This document shows, piece by piece, positions 29,672 through 40,209 of a stretch of 64,000 bases of DNA (positions are counted from its first letter, which is position 1; each line of letters opens with the position of its first letter). The stretch comes from Peteryoungia algae. GTDB taxonomy: Bacteria; Pseudomonadota; Alphaproteobacteria; Rhizobiales; Rhizobiaceae. Location: NCBI RefSeq assembly GCF_030369675.1, contig NZ_CP128477.1:1178001-1242000 (forward strand). Direction: 5' to 3'. The notes below the pieces were generated by a model that was given only the letters and a program-made list of their open reading frames with translations, was not told the origin of the DNA and did not search any database. The translations under genes and the position numbers were made by a program.

Positions 29672-32206
29672 TCAAGCGGACCGACGGAAGCCCGGCACTT
29701 CGGCGCGCTGGGTTTCGGTGCGAAAACGCGAGATCTTGTGCATCAGGATGTCGACGCGCTGGCGAAGCCCCTGGATCTCGGCATTGTTCTCCTCGACCAT
29801 GGCAGCGTTCTGCTGCGTGATCAGTTCGACGTCGCGCACGGCCGACGTAACCTCGCTGATGCCCGTCGCCTGCTCGCGTGTGGCAGCAGAAATGCCCTCC
29901 ACCAGCGACTGGACCTCTTCGACCTGGTCGATGATCGACTGGAGCGCAGCGCCGGTATTTTCCACCAGCTCGACACCCGAACGCACTTGGCCGCCACTCA
30001 CGGAGATCAGCGTCTTGATCTCCTTTGCCGCATTGGCGCAGCGCTGCGCAAGATCACGCACCTCCTGCGCAACGACCGCGAAACCGCGACCGGCCTCACC
30101 CGCACGGGCTGCCTCGACGCCGGCGTTGAGGGCCAGAAGGTTGGTCTGGAAAGCGATCTCGTCGATGACACCGATGATCGTCGAGATCTTGTCTGACGAA
30201 CGGCTGATCTCCGCCATCGCCTCCACGGCCTTCCTGACCACCACGCCGGACTGCCGGGCATGGTCACGAGCCGACTGTACGGACTGGGCCGTGCGCCCTG
30301 CCCCGTCGGCCGTCGTCCTGACGACATCGCTCAGATGCGAAAGCGCGCGGACGCTCTCCTCGAGCGCCGCCGCCTGCTGCTCGGTCCGCCGCGCCAGATC
30401 GTCGGCGGACACGGCCAGGTTCTCCGTGCCGGCATTGATGTCGCTGCTGGCGGCCCGCACGTCTTCGAGCGTGGCACGCAGTGCCTCGACCGCCTCGTTG
30501 TAAGTGGATGCCATGGCAACGAAGTCCGCCGGCAGATCGTCGTCCATGGAGACGTTCAGCTGCCCGTTCGCCAGCGCCTCGAGGACGGACGACAGCGCTT
30601 CCAGGGCCGAGCGCTGGTCGGCCTCGACGCGCGCCCTCTCATGAGCGCGCTGTGCGCTCTCATGCTCGGACTGCGCACGGGCGGCTTCCGCCTCGCCCTC
30701 GAGCCGCTTGTTTTCAAGCGCTGCATCGCGGAATACGGTGACCGAACGCACCATGTCGCCAATCTCGTCGCCGCGATTGCGTCCCTCGATCGGCACCGAG
30801 AGATCACCACTCGCCAGCCGTGACATGACGCTGGTGATGCGCTTCAACGGCGCCCGCAGCGTCTCGATCAACATCAGGCCGCCGATGATCGCGAGCAGCG
30901 TGCCCACAACCATGGTAATGACCGAGATCGTGGCTGATCTTTCACTGTCCTCGCGCCCGATTTCCTGGGCCTGGCTGACAAAATTGCGCAGCGATTCCAT
31001 CGCAGCAGAGACCGAGGCATCGGCGGCCAGACGATTTTCCCGCCAGTCACGGGCGGCATCGAGACGGGCCTGCGAGTTCTCCGTGATCGAGGCGAGATGC
31101 GGCGCTATCTTCTGCGGAAAGTCACGCAGGGCGCTGTTCTTCGCGCCCAGTTCCGAAATGCGCGCCGCGACGTTCTGAAGCCGGCCCACATCGCCAATCA
31201 CCACTGCGCGGCTCTTATCGTCGAGGGAACCGAGCATCTGCTGAACGCGGAGCTCCAGCGTTGCGATATCGAGCGCCGCCGTATCGACCAGCGCCATCAG
31301 TTCTTTTTGCTCGCCGACGAGCTTGTCGAGACTGACGAAGCGGTCGGCAGCGATGTCGCTGTTCTTCGCCGCCTGCAGGGTAATTTTCTGTTCGATCTCG
31401 ACCAGTTCGGCAAGCACCCGTCCGAGCTCTTGCGCCCTGGCATCGTCAGGACCGGAATTCGCGAGAATCGCCTCAACCTTCTGGATCGCAGTGGCAACGT
31501 CAGCGACAAGCACTTTGCCTTTGCTGGATGCGATTTCCTCGGCCTTGGCCAGATCCTTCTTCATCGGCCCGAGATAGAGCTTGGCCTCGGACAGCTGCTC
31601 CTCAGGCGTAAACGCCATCTGCACGCCGACACGCAGCTTGCCCAGACGGTCGAGCAGAGACTTGAAGGCGGAGGCGTCGAACAGCAACTCCTTGGCGAAG
31701 CGCTCCTTGCCCGAAAGATCGGTGCGGACGAAATCGACCTGCTTGACGATCTGCTGGCTCTCCGCCTGCAGTGCCGCTACAGCAGCGGTCAGCCCGGCGT
31801 CGAGTTCCTCCCGCCGCACCTTGCCATCCCAGAGTATATCAGTCTGCCCGCGCATCTCGGTCGGCAATCCCGTCAAGGCGGAGAGATCGGCCGTCTGCGC
31901 CTGCCCTGCCAACACGCCGTTGAGTACGGCGAGCCCCTTCTCCTGCCCTTCAATTGCCGCGACGAGAGCCTGCCGGCTCTGTTCGGTCGGATCGAGACTG
32001 AATTCCTGCAACCCCTGCTGAAGGGCCTCCAGGTCACTGATATTGCCGATCGTGGCGCGGGTGACCGTCATGTGACCGTTAAGGGTGGTGGCAGTCCAGT
32101 AGCCCAGAAGACCGACACCGGCCATGAGCAGGACGAGAGGAACGACAAAAAGCAAAACCTTGGTGACGATCCTGCGGCTTTGCAGGAGGCGATCGATAAA
32201 ACTCAT
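29672..32206 (-). CDS. Methyl-accepting chemotaxis protein
   Basis: 844 aa transmembrane chemoreceptor. TM1 near residues 15-37 ([20 protein letters not shown]) and TM2 near 415-437 ([20 protein letters not shown]) enclose an unusually long, helical periplasmic domain of about 375 residues, similar in size to HBM-type sensors. HAMP follows ([20 protein letters not shown]), then a second HAMP-like stretch ([21 protein letters not shown]) and the signalling domain with the conserved hairpin tip [31 protein letters not shown]. No C-terminal CheR-tethering pentapeptide is seen. Ligand unknown. It stands alone, convergent with moaA. Confidence 0.95.
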   Translation of the reverse strand: MSFIDRLLQSRRIVTKVLLFVVPLVLLMAGVGLLGYWTATTLNGHMTVTRATIGNISDLEALQQGLQEFSLDPTEQSRQALVAAIEGQEKGLAVLNGVLAGQAQTADLSALTGLPTEMRGQTDILWDGKVRREELDAGLTAAVAALQAESQQIVKQVDFVRTDLSGKERFAKELLFDASAFKSLLDRLGKLRVGVQMAFTPEEQLSEAKLYLGPMKKDLAKAEEIASSKGKVLVADVATAIQKVEAILANSGPDDARAQELGRVLAELVEIEQKITLQAAKNSDIAADRFVSLDKLVGEQKELMALVDTAALDIATLELRVQQMLGSLDDKSRAVVIGDVGRLQNVAARISELGAKNSALRDFPQKIAPHLASITENSQARLDAARDWRENRLAADASVSAAMESLRNFVSQAQEIGREDSERSATISVITMVVGTLLAIIGGLMLIETLRAPLKRITSVMSRLASGDLSVPIEGRNRGDEIGDMVRSVTVFRDAALENKRLEGEAEAARAQSEHESAQRAHERARVEADQRSALEALSSVLEALANGQLNVSMDDDLPADFVAMASTYNEAVEALRATLEDVRAASSDINAGTENLAVSADDLARRTEQQAAALEESVRALSHLSDVVRTTADGAGRTAQSVQSARDHARQSGVVVRKAVEAMAEISRSSDKISTIIGVIDEIAFQTNLLALNAGVEAARAGEAGRGFAVVAQEVRDLAQRCANAAKEIKTLISVSGGQVRSGVELVENTGAALQSIIDQVEEVQSLVEGISAATREQATGISEVTSAVRDVELITQQNAAMVEENNAEIQGLRQRVDILMHKISRFRTETQRAEVPGFRRSA

Positions 32207-32437
32207 GAGACCCTCTGAAAGGCCGACGCCCGCGAAATCATCGCGCAGGTTGAAGTATGGGGCAGAGCCACCTCATGCGGCACCGGTTCCATTCTTGTCT
32301 TCGGGAGCTTGAACAAAGGTTAACCCTGCAACCGCCTTTTGGCAGTGCAGCATGTTTTGCCGTCCGGGACAGCGGAATTCCGGTTTCTACGGTCCCCGGC
32401 TTGGGCTAGAACCAGCGCACAGGCACGGGAATCGAGC

Positions 32438-33343
32438 ATGGCATTATCCGAGAACACCCGAGGCGCCCTTCTGATGGCGATCTCGATGGCTGGCTTCACC
32501 ATCAACGACGCTTTGACGAAATCGGTGACTGCGGACCTGACCGTGGCGCAGATCATGTTCGTGCGCGGGGCCTTCACGGCCATCCTAGTTTACATCGTCG
32601 CCCGCCGCATAGGGGGACTGGACCACGTCAGGAATATCCTGCAGCCGATGATCCTCCTGCGCATCCTCTTGGAGACGATCGCAGCCATCGCCTTTCTGGC
32701 GGCGCTGGGACAGGTGCCGCTCGCCAATGCCTCCGCGATTCTTCAATCGATGCCCCTCGCCGTGACATTGGGGGCTGCGCTCTTCTTTCAGGAGCCTGTC
32801 GGCTGGCGGCGCTGGACAGCAATTGGCGTCGGCTTCCTGGGCGTGCTCGTCATCATACAGCCAGGCCCGGAAGGGTTCACGCTGGCCTCGCTCTACGTCG
32901 TCCTGTGCGTCTTCACCGCCGCTGCTCGCGATCTTGTCACCCGCAGGATCGATCCGAAAGTCTCTTCGGTGACCGTGACATTGTTCACGGCCGCCTCGAT
33001 CTCCTTTGCCGGCCTCCTGCTGATTCCCGCCTTTGGTGGCTGGGAGCCGGTATCGGCGACGGCATACGGGAGGCTGGCCTTCGCCTCGGTCTTCCTCTTT
33101 GCAGGCTACCAGGCGATCATCATGGCGATGCGCACCGGTGAAATCTCCTTCATCGCCCCGTTCCGCTACACCAGCCTGCTCTGGGCGATCCTGCTCGGCA
33201 TCCTGTTTTTCGGAGAAACCCCTGATATCTGGATGATCGTCGGCTCCAGCATCGTCATCGGCTCCGGCCTCTACACATTCTATCGCGAGAACAAGAAAAA
33301 GGCGGCGCTCGCCCGCCTCTCCGATCCGTCCTCTCCGGGCTGA
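32438..33343 (+). CDS. DMT-superfamily transporter (EamA)
   Basis: 301 aa inner-membrane protein with about ten hydrophobic segments and two EamA halves (first half from GALLMAISMAGFTINDALTK, second from LASLYVVLCVFTAAARDLVT). Related proteins export amino acids or metabolites; the substrate is unknown. ATG at 32438 with GGGA upstream. It ends 29 bp before the MFS gene on the same strand, and mobA/mobB follow closely, so all four may be one transcript. Confidence 0.9.
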   Translation: MALSENTRGALLMAISMAGFTINDALTKSVTADLTVAQIMFVRGAFTAILVYIVARRIGGLDHVRNILQPMILLRILLETIAAIAFLAALGQVPLANASAILQSMPLAVTLGAALFFQEPVGWRRWTAIGVGFLGVLVIIQPGPEGFTLASLYVVLCVFTAAARDLVTRRIDPKVSSVTVTLFTAASISFAGLLLIPAFGGWEPVSATAYGRLAFASVFLFAGYQAIIMAMRTGEISFIAPFRYTSLLWAILLGILFFGETPDIWMIVGSSIVIGSGLYTFYRENKKKAALARLSDPSSPG

Positions 33344-33372
33344 TCGCGGTCGCCAGCCAAGGACAAGTTCGC

Positions 33373-34578
33373 GTGCCAGAGCCCTCCCGCTTCCTCGACC
33401 CGACAACCGCGCCGCATATCGTCAGCCTCGTGGCGATCGCGGGCCTGTCGGCGTTGACGATGAACATCTTCCTTCCATCGCTTCCGGCAATGGCCACGGA
33501 CCTCGGCGTTGGCTATGACCGCGTCCAGATTCTTGTTTCCGGCTACATCGCCATGACGGCCTTGGTTCAGCTGATCATTGGCCCCCTTTCGGATCGTTAC
33601 GGGCGACGGCCGGTCATGATCGGCGCACTGCTTATCCTGATCGCCTCCTCCCTTGTCTGCGTCATCGCGACATCAATCGAGATCCTGACACTCGCCCGCA
33701 TGGTCCAGACGGCAGTCGTGGCGGGCCTTGTCCTGTCTCGGGCCATCATTCGCGACATGGTGCCGATGGAAGAGGCTGCCTCGATGATCGGTTATGTCAC
33801 GATGGGCATGACACTGATTCCGATGATCGGCCCGACGCTGGGCGGGCTTCTGAGCGACGCCTTCGGCTGGCGCTCCAACTTCGTGGCGATTCTCATCGCT
33901 GCCATTCTCGTGCTGATCCTCGTGCAGCGCGATCTCGGGGAAACCAACCGGCAGAAGAGCGGCAGCTTTTCGGAACAGTTTCGGGCCTGGCCGCGGTTGC
34001 TCGCCTCGCCCCGCTTCTGGGGCTACACCATGGCCGGCACCTTCACGTCCGGGGCCTTCTTCGCCTTTCTCGGCGGCGCGCCCTTCGTCGGCGGCACGCT
34101 GATGGGCCTGACACCGAGTACGCTTGGCCTGCAATTCATGTTCATCGCCTCCGGCTATATCGCCGGCAACTATCTGTCGGGCCGCTTCGCTCGGCGCGCC
34201 GGCATCGACATGATGATGCTCATCGGCGGTGTCGTCGCTCTCGCAGGGGCGACCATCCCCATCCTCTTCTACTCCCTGGGTTTCGTCTCCTCGCTGGCCT
34301 TCTTCGCACCGCAGGTCGTCGTCGGCTTCGGCAACGGCTTGTCCCTGCCGAGCACCAATGCGGGCATCGTCAGCGTCCGGCCGGAACTCGCCGGCTCCGC
34401 TTCCGGACTGGGCGGCGCGATCACCATGAGTGGCGGCGCCGTCGTCTCCTGGCTCGCCTCGCGCATCCTGACCGTCGAAACAGGTGCCATGCCGCTGCTG
34501 CTTGTCATGCTGGCCTGCTGCGTTCTGGCATTGGTGGCGGTAGTGTTCCTGCGCTTTTCGCCGGGAGAGGAAAGGTGA
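33373..34578 (+). CDS. MFS multidrug efflux protein, Bcr/CflA type
   Basis: 401 aa, 12 predicted membrane segments. MFS motif A is visible as GPLSDRYGRRPV between TM2 and TM3, and the order NIFLPSLPAMATDLG, SRAIIRDMVP and PTLGGLLSDAFGWRSNF matches the Bcr/CflA drug-proton antiporter group. GTG start at 33373 preceded by AAGGA. It is sandwiched between a DMT exporter and mobA with a four-base gap to mobA. Why exporters sit with Moco genes is not evident. Confidence 0.9.
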   Translation: MPEPSRFLDPTTAPHIVSLVAIAGLSALTMNIFLPSLPAMATDLGVGYDRVQILVSGYIAMTALVQLIIGPLSDRYGRRPVMIGALLILIASSLVCVIATSIEILTLARMVQTAVVAGLVLSRAIIRDMVPMEEAASMIGYVTMGMTLIPMIGPTLGGLLSDAFGWRSNFVAILIAAILVLILVQRDLGETNRQKSGSFSEQFRAWPRLLASPRFWGYTMAGTFTSGAFFAFLGGAPFVGGTLMGLTPSTLGLQFMFIASGYIAGNYLSGRFARRAGIDMMMLIGGVVALAGATIPILFYSLGFVSSLAFFAPQVVVGFGNGLSLPSTNAGIVSVRPELAGSASGLGGAITMSGGAVVSWLASRILTVETGAMPLLLVMLACCVLALVAVVFLRFSPGEER

Positions 34579-34582
34579 ACTG

Positions 34583-35209
34583 ATGGCCGGTTCCGTACGC
34601 CTTCCGGGCATCATTCTGGCCGGCGGCCTGTCACGCCGGATGGGTGAGGACAAGGCCTTGATGCGGCTGGAGGGCACGCCACTCGCACTGCATGTCGCCA
34701 CACGCCTCACCCCTCAGGTGACAACCGTGCTTCTGAACGCGCCGGAGGGACATGCCCTATCCGACAGCCTGCCCCTTTTACCCGACGCGAAGCCGGACAG
34801 GCCAGGGCCACTTGCCGGCGTGCTTGCGGGCCTCAAGATCTTTGCCGGCCTACCGGACGCCCCGACCCACATTCTGACCACGCCCTGCGACACGCCCTTT
34901 TTACCCCGTGACCTCGTTTTTCGCCTGGCGGAGCAGGCAAGCAGCGGCATGATCGTGATGGCCGCCTGTGCCGGTCGGACCCATCCGGTCACGGCCCTCT
35001 GGCCCCTCGCGCTGGAAGAGGATCTGGACGTATGGCTGGACGATCCGGCACATCGCCGGGTCTTCGATTTCGTTGCACGACATCAGAACAGAACGGTCGA
35101 GTTCACGCCCCACGACGGCCCGCTCGGACCCGTCGATCCCTTCTTCAATATCAACACGGCAGAGGATTTGGCGCTTGCCAGCGCAATCCTCAAGCGAGGT
35201 GCCCTGTGA
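34583..35209 (+). CDS. mobA: Molybdenum cofactor guanylyltransferase MobA
   Basis: Transfers GMP from GTP to Mo-molybdopterin, giving the MGD cofactor of the DMSO-reductase family enzymes. 208 aa. The N-terminal nucleotide-binding signature ILAGGLSRRMGEDKAL is intact, with PGPLAGVLAGL and the metal-binding TTPCDTPFLP. C-terminal FFNINTAEDLA is typical. Its stop overlaps the start of mobB (GTGA), so translation is coupled. Confidence 0.95.
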   Translation: MAGSVRLPGIILAGGLSRRMGEDKALMRLEGTPLALHVATRLTPQVTTVLLNAPEGHALSDSLPLLPDAKPDRPGPLAGVLAGLKIFAGLPDAPTHILTTPCDTPFLPRDLVFRLAEQASSGMIVMAACAGRTHPVTALWPLALEEDLDVWLDDPAHRRVFDFVARHQNRTVEFTPHDGPLGPVDPFFNINTAEDLALASAILKRGAL

Positions 35210-35727
35210 CGACGAACCCGCGCATCTTCGGGATTGCCGGCTGGAAGAATTCCGGCAAGACCGGCCTGGCCGTACGGCTTGTCGAGGAATTCACCAGGCG
35301 TGGCTACCGGATTTCGACGATCAAACACGCCCATCATGACTTCGACATCGACAAGGTCGGTGCCGACAGCTATCGCCACCGCGAAGCCGGCGCCCATGAA
35401 GTCGTCATCGTCTCCGGCACCCGGTATGCCATCATGCATGAGTTGCGGGGCGCGCCCGAACCGAGCTTCGAAGAAATCCTCTCCCGCATCGGCCCGTCCG
35501 ACCTCGTGCTGATCGAGGGCTACAAGCGCGAACCGGTACCGAAGATTGAGGCTCGCCGCGCGGGCGCGAGCAATCGCGAGCCACTCGCCCCGACCGATCC
35601 GCATATCCGTGCCATCGCGGCGGACCATGAAGTGACGGACACGAACCTGCCCGTCTTCGATCTCGACGACACCAAAGCGATTGCCGATTTCATCGCAGAC
35701 GTCACGGGACTGCCGCCGAAAGCCTGA
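35206..35727 (+). CDS. mobB: Molybdopterin-guanine dinucleotide biosynthesis protein MobB
   Basis: 173 aa from the GTG at 35206, overlapping the mobA stop by four bases. P-loop GIAGWKNSGKTGLAVRL at the N-terminus, then TIKHAHHDFDIDKVGADSYRHREAGA, the MobB signature, and DLVLIEGYKREPVPKIE. GTP-binding accessory protein for MGD synthesis; not essential in E. coli. A strong bidirectional terminator follows. Confidence 0.94.
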   Translation: MTTNPRIFGIAGWKNSGKTGLAVRLVEEFTRRGYRISTIKHAHHDFDIDKVGADSYRHREAGAHEVVIVSGTRYAIMHELRGAPEPSFEEILSRIGPSDLVLIEGYKREPVPKIEARRAGASNREPLAPTDPHIRAIAADHEVTDTNLPVFDLDDTKAIADFIADVTGLPPKA

Positions 35728-35737
35728 AACACCTCGA

Positions 35738-35779
35738 CAAGGAAAAGGGCCGCCGGATTGCTCCGGCGGCCCTTCTTTT
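35738..35779. terminator. Bidirectional terminator between mobB and the OmpA-family gene
   Basis: AAGGGCCGCCGG (35745-35756) and CCGGCGGCCCTT (35763-35774) form a perfect 12-bp stem with a six-base loop. CTTTTGG follows on the plus strand and TTCCTTGTC on the minus strand. Confidence 0.9.
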
Positions 35780-35800
35780 GGTCAGCTATTCTGCCGTCGA

Positions 35801-38167
35801 TCAGTCGTTGCTCGATATGCCGGCAGGGCGAACCAGCGTCGTGACGCGGCGGATGGCCACGCGGCGGTTCTGCTGTTCGGCGGCTTCCGTCCGGATCTTC
35901 AGGAAGCGCTCGCCATAACCCTGGACCGACATGTTTTCCGGCGGAATGCCGTAGACTTCGGTCAGGAGGTTGGCGACCGTCTCGGCGCGCTGATCCGAAA
36001 GGACCAGATTCGAACGATCCGAACCAACCGCATCCGTATGGCCTTCAATCAGGAAGACTTCGCCCGGATCGTTTTCAAGCAGCTTCTCCATGGCCTCGGC
36101 AACCTTGCGCAGGGTCCGGGCCTGTTCCAGCGGAACCTCGGCCGAGCCCGACGGGAAGGTGATCGTGTCGAGGTCGATACGACGAACCTTGTCACGGATA
36201 CGGGCAGACGACTTGACTTCATCGATGGAGTAGACGCGCTCGACACGCTCGACCGGCGGCTGCCCCAGGAATTCGTAGTAGTCACGATCGGGTGAGCGCG
36301 TCGTGCTCACGATGTAATCGTTGACCGGAATGGTCAGACGCATCGGCGGCAGGGACAGACCGACATCGACATACATGGTCGGACGTTCGCCCTCCGCTTC
36401 CGGCGAATACATCAGGACATATTCACGGCCGCGCGGAGAAATGCGCGAGCGAATGATGATGTCGCCGTAGCGGTTGTAGACCGTGACCAGCTTGCTGCCG
36501 TCGGCACGCTCGATGGTTTCGCGGGTGCGGCCGCGCGGCAGTTCCTCGTAGTAGGTCTGTTCCGCATCGTAGCGCAGCCGCTCGCGGTCGTCGCTGCGCA
36601 CGACGATCTGGTTGCCGACATTGATGACCGTACGATTGTCGACCTGCTCGATCACCCGGATCTCGGTGACCTGATTGACCACGTTGTTCTGGACGATGTT
36701 GTTGTTGGTGACATTGTTCGTGACGTTGGTGGTCACCGTGCTGTTCGACACGTTGTTGGTGACAGTGGTCGGCACTTCGAAGGTCGGCGCAGCCTCAAGC
36801 GTGGTGCCCTGCTCCGTGATGTTGGCCTGCATGGCCTGCTGATCGACCTTGATCGAATCAGCCTGCGCGGCAGCATCATTTTCCGGCGGCGGAGCGGCTT
36901 CTTCCTGAGCACGGAGTTCGCTGCGCTGCTGACGGACTTCCTGGCCGCCGCTGTTGTCGGCGTCCTTGTCGCTGTCGAGAACGGCTGCACCGTTGTCGAC
37001 CGGCAGAACGACAGTCTCGGAAGACTGGGACGGATCTTCCGCGATCGCCTGCTTTTCTTCAGTGGTCCGCGTGTCGGTGATCTCCTGAACCGGCTGGTCT
37101 TCCTGCGGTTCGACGGCGGGCACGACGACCTGTTCGCCTTCCGGCTGGGCGCCTGCCGGAGCATCGTCACCGGTCGCCTGCTGGTCGGCAGGTTGCAGGC
37201 CGGCGGGCTGCTCCGCCTGATCGGCCGGAACTTCGCCTTCTGTTGCCGGCTGTTCGCCGGCAGCGTCCTGGCCTGGGCGCAGTTCTTCTTCGGCAGCCGG
37301 AGCCTGCTCCCCGGTCGGCTGCGGTGCGGCCTCCTCTGGCGCAGGCTGCTGTTCTTCGGCTGGCTGCTCGGTCACGGGTGCCGGGCATTCTGCCTCGGTG
37401 GCAGCTTGCGAGCCATCGGCGCACGTCACGTCCTGCGGCTCTGCTGCTGGCTGGGCCTCTTCAGCCTTCTGCTGCGCCTCTGCCTCGGCTGCACGCTGGG
37501 CCTCCGCTTCCGCCTGGGCCTGTGCTTCGGCTTCGGCCGCACGCTGGGCGTCGGCTTCCGTCTGGGCCTGTGCTTCTGCTTCAGCGGCACGCTGGGCTTC
37601 GGCTTCCGCCTGGGCTTGCGCTTCCGCTTCAGCCGCACGCTGGGCTTCGGCGTCCGCCTGAGCCTGTGCTTCTGCTTCGGCCGCACGCTGGGCTTCGGCT
37701 TCCGCCTGGGCTTGCGCTTCCGCTTCAGCCGCACGCTGGGCTTCGGCTTCCGCCTGGGCCTGTGCTTCCGCTTCAGCCGCACGTTGGGCTTCGGCTTCCG
37801 CCTGGGCTTGCGCTTCTGCTTCGGCAGCACGCTGGGCTTCGGCTTCCGCCTGGGCTTGCGCTTCTGCTTCGGCAGCACGCTGGGCCTCGGCTGCGGCCTG
37901 GGCCTGCGCTTCGGCTTCCGCCGCGCGACGCTGCTCTTCCTCGGCAGCGGCCTGCGCATCGCGGGCGGCACAGGTGTCCGCATCCGGAGCCTCGGTGCCG
38001 TCGTTGCAGACGACGGCCTGGGCAAGCTGGATCAGTTGCTCTTCGGCCTGGCGGGTCTGGCTCTGCCGTTCCGGGTGTCCGGTAACCGAAGCCGCGACGG
38101 GCTTTGCGAGCACCGCCACCGACAGCACCGGTATCGCCACCGTGGCCAGCAATCTGTTCTTGAACAT
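35801..38167 (-). CDS. OmpA-family protein with Ala/Glu/Gln repeat region
   Basis: 788 aa. Signal peptide [21 protein letters not shown] (cleavage after VAA). Residues 87-230 are nine 16-residue repeats ([16 protein letters not shown] type), strongly predicted as one long charged helix or coiled coil. A Pro/Gln/Glu-rich acidic stretch follows (~240-420), then an Asn/Thr/Val-rich segment with repeated VTNNV words (~450-490), and an Arg-rich section. The last ~130 residues are an OmpA C-terminal domain ([40 protein letters not shown]) that would bind peptidoglycan. The architecture suggests a periplasm-spanning envelope tether; partners are unknown. Confidence 0.9.
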   Translation of the reverse strand: MFKNRLLATVAIPVLSVAVLAKPVAASVTGHPERQSQTRQAEEQLIQLAQAVVCNDGTEAPDADTCAARDAQAAAEEEQRRAAEAEAQAQAAAEAQRAAEAEAQAQAEAEAQRAAEAEAQAQAEAEAQRAAEAEAQAQAEAEAQRAAEAEAQAQAEAEAQRAAEAEAQAQADAEAQRAAEAEAQAQAEAEAQRAAEAEAQAQTEADAQRAAEAEAQAQAEAEAQRAAEAEAQQKAEEAQPAAEPQDVTCADGSQAATEAECPAPVTEQPAEEQQPAPEEAAPQPTGEQAPAAEEELRPGQDAAGEQPATEGEVPADQAEQPAGLQPADQQATGDDAPAGAQPEGEQVVVPAVEPQEDQPVQEITDTRTTEEKQAIAEDPSQSSETVVLPVDNGAAVLDSDKDADNSGGQEVRQQRSELRAQEEAAPPPENDAAAQADSIKVDQQAMQANITEQGTTLEAAPTFEVPTTVTNNVSNSTVTTNVTNNVTNNNIVQNNVVNQVTEIRVIEQVDNRTVINVGNQIVVRSDDRERLRYDAEQTYYEELPRGRTRETIERADGSKLVTVYNRYGDIIIRSRISPRGREYVLMYSPEAEGERPTMYVDVGLSLPPMRLTIPVNDYIVSTTRSPDRDYYEFLGQPPVERVERVYSIDEVKSSARIRDKVRRIDLDTITFPSGSAEVPLEQARTLRKVAEAMEKLLENDPGEVFLIEGHTDAVGSDRSNLVLSDQRAETVANLLTEVYGIPPENMSVQGYGERFLKIRTEAAEQQNRRVAIRRVTTLVRPAGISSND
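37478..37909 (-). repeat. Nine tandem 48-bp units inside the OmpA-family gene
   Basis: In-frame 48-bp units encode a 16-residue alanine-, glutamate- and glutamine-rich motif. Units differ by a few substitutions (Ala-Asp and Thr-Glu-Ala-Asp variants in units 6 and 8, an Ala-Ala variant in unit 1). The last partial copy degenerates into QQKAEEAQ. Copy number could vary between strains by slippage or recombination. Confidence 0.92.
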
Positions 38168-38522
38168 ATCTTGCGTTTCCTTCCCTCTGCATGGCCACCG
38201 ATGAAATCATCCGTGCCACACCATTGAATGCGTGCTCGATTACGCGAACCGAAACTGCCGCCAAGCTAGATGTCGCATAATTAACCGTGCCTGAACGGTT
38301 GGGAACGACATTTGCTCCATCCGCCGACGCAGAATGGAACAAAAAACTCCCTCTCGCCTGCTAACCGGGCAATTAGCAGCAAATTTTGTCGGCCACGCGG
38401 TTTGTTGTTGATTTCGGTGCAAAAACCGGACGAATATTGGGCCAAGTGCTGCCATCAACGCTGCACGATCATGGACAGCTGCATCAAAACAAAAAGCGGC
38501 GTCCACCAACAGAGAGGATCTC
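38168..38522. other. 355-bp divergent intergenic region (OmpA-family / amino-acid binding protein)
   Basis: No gene seen. Holds promoters for both divergent genes. AACCGT-GCCTGA-ACGGTT at 38283-38300 is a perfect 6-bp dyad and a possible operator for the OmpA-family gene. No clear sigma-70 pair is assigned. The binding-protein gene has GAGAGGA before its ATG. Confidence 0.5.
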
Positions 38523-39296
38523 ATGCGTATTCCGACACGTTTTCTGGCCGCAGCTTCGATTGCTGCCCTGTCGCTTTTTGCCGGTTCGGCCATGGCGCAA
38601 GAAAAGCTGATCATCGGCACTGAGGGCGCATACCCGCCATTCAACAACCTTGAAGCCGACGGTTCGCTGGTCGGTTTCGACATCGACGTCGCCAAGGCGC
38701 TCTGCGAAGAGATGAAGGTGACTTGCGAATTCGTCACCCAGGATTGGGACGGCATCATCCCGGCTCTGCAGGCGAAGAAGTTCGACGCGATCATTGCATC
38801 CATGTCGATCACGCCCGAGCGTCTGGAAAAGGTCGACTTCTCCAAGAAGTACTACAACACTCCGCCGGCTGTCGCCGTGCCGAAGGATTCGGACATCGCG
38901 GACGTTGCAGGTCTCGCTGGCAAGACCATCGGTGCCCAGTCATCGACGACCCACGCCAACTATGCCGAAAAGCACATGGCCGAGTCGGAGCTGAAGCTCT
39001 ATCCGACGGCTGACGAGTACAAGCTCGACCTCGAAGGTGGCCGCGTCGATGCCGTCGTCGACGACATCGTTGTTCTCTCCGAATGGCTGAAGTCGGACGC
39101 TGGTAGCTGCTGCAAGATCCTGACCCCGCTTCCGGTCGACGTCGAGATCAACGGCGAAGGTGCCGGCATCGCGGTCCGCAAGGGCGAAACCGCACTGGCC
39201 GACAAGTTCACGGCCGCTATCGCCGCGATCCGTGCAAACGGCAAATACGAAGAAATCAACAAGAAGTATTTCGATTTCGACGTTTACGGCGAGTAA
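38523..39296 (+). CDS. Polar amino-acid ABC transporter, periplasmic binding protein
   Basis: 257 aa, HisJ/ArgT-like. Signal peptide MRIPTRFLAAASIAALSLFAG with cleavage at AMA-QE. Mature protein begins LIIGTEGAYPPFNN, followed by GFDIDVAKALCEEM, the family 3 signature, SMSITPERLEKVDFSKKYY and a second lobe (TIGAQSSTTHANYAEKHM). Binding of lysine/arginine/ornithine/histidine-type substrates is likely but not certain. Two permease genes follow; a hairpin after the stop probably raises the binding-protein to permease ratio. Confidence 0.92.
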   Translation: MRIPTRFLAAASIAALSLFAGSAMAQEKLIIGTEGAYPPFNNLEADGSLVGFDIDVAKALCEEMKVTCEFVTQDWDGIIPALQAKKFDAIIASMSITPERLEKVDFSKKYYNTPPAVAVPKDSDIADVAGLAGKTIGAQSSTTHANYAEKHMAESELKLYPTADEYKLDLEGGRVDAVVDDIVVLSEWLKSDAGSCCKILTPLPVDVEINGEGAGIAVRKGETALADKFTAAIAAIRANGKYEEINKKYFDFDVYGE

Positions 39297-39320
39297 TCGC
39301 GCCATCACCTGACAAACGAG

Positions 39321-39349
39321 TGGCGGAAGTCGAACACTTCCGCCATTTT
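39321..39349 (+). terminator. Intercistronic hairpin after the binding-protein gene
   Basis: TGGCGGAAGT (39321-39330), five-base loop, ACTTCCGCCA (39336-39345), then TTTTG. Placed between binding-protein and permease genes, it probably acts as a partial terminator and 3' stabiliser, common in ABC operons. Confidence 0.82.
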
Positions 39350-39405
39350 GCATTTGGACGGCATGACGATCAAAAAGGCGGGAAAAACCGCCAAGGGGGA
39401 ATGGC

Positions 39406-40209
39406 ATGGGCGGATTGTCTTCCGCGCTCGGCTCGCTTTGGGCCTGGATCAGCTACACGTTTGATCCACTCTGCGGCCCGGTCGGGCTTTTCCGGCTTCT
39501 GGCGTCGGACACTCTGGTTAGCTGTGGCGACACGGGCTGGGGCGACGAGATCGCCTTTGGCGTGAAGGTGACGATTTCGTTGGCACTTGTGACCCTGCCG
39601 GTTGGCCTTGCCATCGGCTTCCTGATCGCCCTGGCGCGGCAGTCCGACGAATGGAGTCTGAGGGCAGCCACCGGCGTCTACACCACCATCTTCCGCGGCC
39701 TGCCCGAGCTCCTGACGCTCTTCATCGTCTATTTCGGTTTCCAGATCCTGGTCCAGTCGGTCCTTACCTGGTTCGGCAGCGAACAGCGGGTCGAGATCAA
39801 CGCCTTCATCGCCGGCATGATTGCCCTGTCGGTGGTATTCTCATCCTATGCGTCTGAAGTCCTGCTCTCGGCCTTTCAGGCAATCCCGCGCGGTCAGTAC
39901 GAAGCCGGCAGCGCCGTCGGCCTCTCGCGACGCAAGACGATGTGGTTGATCATCGTGCCGCAGCTGATCCGGATCGCCCTGCCGGGCTTGAGCAATCTCT
40001 GGCTTGTGCTGCTGAAGGATACCGCGCTCGTCTCAGTCATCGGCCTTGCCGACATCGTTCGCCAGACAGGCGTTGCTGCCCGCGTGACCAAGGAAGCCTT
40101 CCTGTTTTACGGCATCGCCTGCCTGCTCTACCTGATCCTCGCCAGCGTCTCGTCCATCGGACTGAATGCGATTTCCAAATGGGCGAACCGCGCGGAGGTG
40201 GGCCGATGA
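39406..40209 (+). CDS. Polar amino-acid ABC transporter permease (HisQ-like)
   Basis: 267 aa inner-membrane protein with about five TM segments. The His/Glu/Gln/Arg/opine permease signature is present: the start VKVTISLALVTLPVGLAIGF, IFRGLPELLTLFIVYFG, and the EAA loop QAIPRGQYEAGSAVGLSRRK that contacts the ATPase. AAGGGGGA lies just before the ATG. Its stop overlaps the start of the second permease (ATGA). Confidence 0.93.
   Translation: MGGLSSALGSLWAWISYTFDPLCGPVGLFRLLASDTLVSCGDTGWGDEIAFGVKVTISLALVTLPVGLAIGFLIALARQSDEWSLRAATGVYTTIFRGLPELLTLFIVYFGFQILVQSVLTWFGSEQRVEINAFIAGMIALSVVFSSYASEVLLSAFQAIPRGQYEAGSAVGLSRRKTMWLIIVPQLIRIALPGLSNLWLVLLKDTALVSVIGLADIVRQTGVAARVTKEAFLFYGIACLLYLILASVSSIGLNAISKWANRAEVGR

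Noticed and set aside
37478..37909. Repeat array resembling CRISPR
   Set aside because: Units are contiguous 48-bp in-frame coding repeats without spacers and encode a regular 16-residue motif.
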